The notes beneath the pieces were generated by a model that had not been told where the DNA came from, searched no databases, and saw nothing but the letters and a program-made list of their open reading frames with translations. Positions 5,260-5,611 of a stretch of 5,611 bases of DNA are shown one piece after another. The position numbers and the translations under genes were made by a program. The stretch is from Candidatus Dormiibacterota bacterium (GTDB taxonomy: Bacteria; Chloroflexota; Dormibacteria; Aeolococcales; Aeolococcaceae). Where the stretch lies: positions 1-5,611 of the forward strand of contig DAIDIX010000130.1 of the NCBI GenBank assembly GCA_027451645.1. Reading direction: 5' to 3'. Position 1 is the stretch's first letter. Each line of letters starts with the position of its first letter.

Positions 5260-5611
5260 CTACTGGGAGGCTGCCTCCTGGCGTTTCCGTTCCCTGTTCC
5301 TGAGCGATGCGCTCAGGACACGCTTCCGCAGGCGAAGCGAAGTGGGAGTCACCTCAAGGAGCTCATCATCCGCGAGGAAGGCAAGCGCCTCCTCGAGGGA
5401 AAGAGGCTGTGCTGGGACAAGCTTGACAGTGAAATCCTCTGTCGATGACCGGATGTTCGTTTTCTGCTTCTGCTTTGTGACATTCACAGCAATGTCCCCT
5501 GGCCTCCTGTTGAGGCCAACGATCATGCCCTCATACACTGGCTCACCAGGCGCAATGAATGGTGTGCCACGTTCCTGCAGGCCCACAAGGCCATAGGCGA
5601 CTGTCATGCCA
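5260..5611 (-). CDS. bipA: BipA/TypA ribosome-binding GTPase, C-terminal part only
   Basis: The last 116 or so codons of a translational GTPase of the BipA/TypA family, which acts on the 70S ribosome and helps 50S assembly and stress adaptation. The gene enters from the right edge; its GTPase domain and start lie outside the window. Family landmarks are clear: GLQERGTPF, then PGEPVYEGMIVG, NRRPGDIAVNVTKQK followed by the TNIRSS motif, SLEEALAFLADDELLEVTP and SLRLRKR, ending in a short basic tail (RNRERKRQEAASQ). The order and spacing match the BipA-specific C-terminal domain, which distinguishes it from EF-G and LepA. An in-frame ATG at 5607 is internal, not the start. The TAG stop occupies 5262-5260, immediately next to the stop of the convergent secreted-protein gene, so any terminator for bipA must lie inside that gene. 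Confidence 0.93.
   Translation of the reverse strand, partial: GMTVAYGLVGLQERGTPFIAPGEPVYEGMIVGLNRRPGDIAVNVTKQKQKTNIRSSTEDFTVKLVPAQPLSLEEALAFLADDELLEVTPTSLRLRKRVLSASLRNRERKRQEAASQ
5263..5281. terminator. Short GC-rich inverted repeat just past the abutting stop codons
   Basis: GGAGG and CCTCC (5266-5270 and 5274-5278) form a five-pair stem with a three-base loop, extendable by three more pairs including two G-T wobbles. It begins four bases after the stop of the rightward gene and lies within the last codons of bipA. There is no T-run, so a role in ending rightward transcription is only a possibility. Confidence 0.2.
5295..5320. repeat. Strong inverted repeat inside the bipA 3' end
   Basis: TCCTGAGCG and CGCTCAGGA (5298-5306 and 5310-5318) form a perfect nine-pair stem around an ATG loop. 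Allowing one unpaired T extends it to 11 pairs (5295-5320). It starts 36 bases after the stop of the rightward gene. A second stem, CGCTTC/GAAGCG (5321-5326 and 5334-5339), follows directly. It may slow or protect the 3' end of the rightward transcript; no T-run follows, so it is not a standard intrinsic terminator. Confidence 0.4.

Overview
The window carries five protein-coding genes. Four are complete in it and one is cut by the right edge. It looks like a moderate-GC bacterium, most plausibly an actinomycete-like lineage. Three things point there: a DUF2510-type WYPDP...YWDG..W motif fused to a DUF4328-type membrane protein, a phosphofructokinase with the Gly/Lys signature known from actinobacterial ATP-dependent enzymes, and stretches rich in GCA (Ala) and GGA (Gly) codons. 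The lineage is an inference; there is no rRNA or other phylogenetic marker here beyond the pfkA and bipA fragments.

Layout from left to right: (1) a 6-phosphofructokinase gene on + (79-1098); (2) a 242-base gap (1099-1340) with no intact gene, which may hold a decayed transposase fragment on the minus strand; (3) a minus-strand pair reading leftward, made of a DUF2510/DUF4328 membrane protein (2921 down to 2103) followed after 9 bases by a short-chain dehydrogenase/reductase (2093 down to 1341), with the SDR ribosome-binding site overlapping the stop of the membrane-protein gene; (4) a 106-base divergent intergenic region (2922-3027); (5) a 743-residue secreted protein on + (3028-5259), built from two homologous arrays of five roughly 43-residue blade-like repeats and a C-terminal C39-like cysteine peptidase domain; (6) the 3' end of bipA/typA on the minus strand (5611 down to 5260), whose stop codon directly abuts the stop codon of the secreted-protein gene.

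How they may fit together: pfkA (glycolysis) and bipA (translation/ribosome GTPase) are housekeeping genes flanking an accessory segment. Within that segment the membrane protein/SDR pair and the secreted repeat-peptidase are divergently arranged and may share a control region. The most unusual item is the secreted protein: an internally duplicated probable beta-propeller (5+5 repeats, duplication unit about 253 residues) joined to a predicted active YvpB-like C39 peptidase. Its substrate cannot be read from the sequence, and no ABC exporter or bacteriocin precursor is visible, so a bacteriocin-processing role is not supported. No tRNA, rRNA, CRISPR array or intact insertion sequence was seen.
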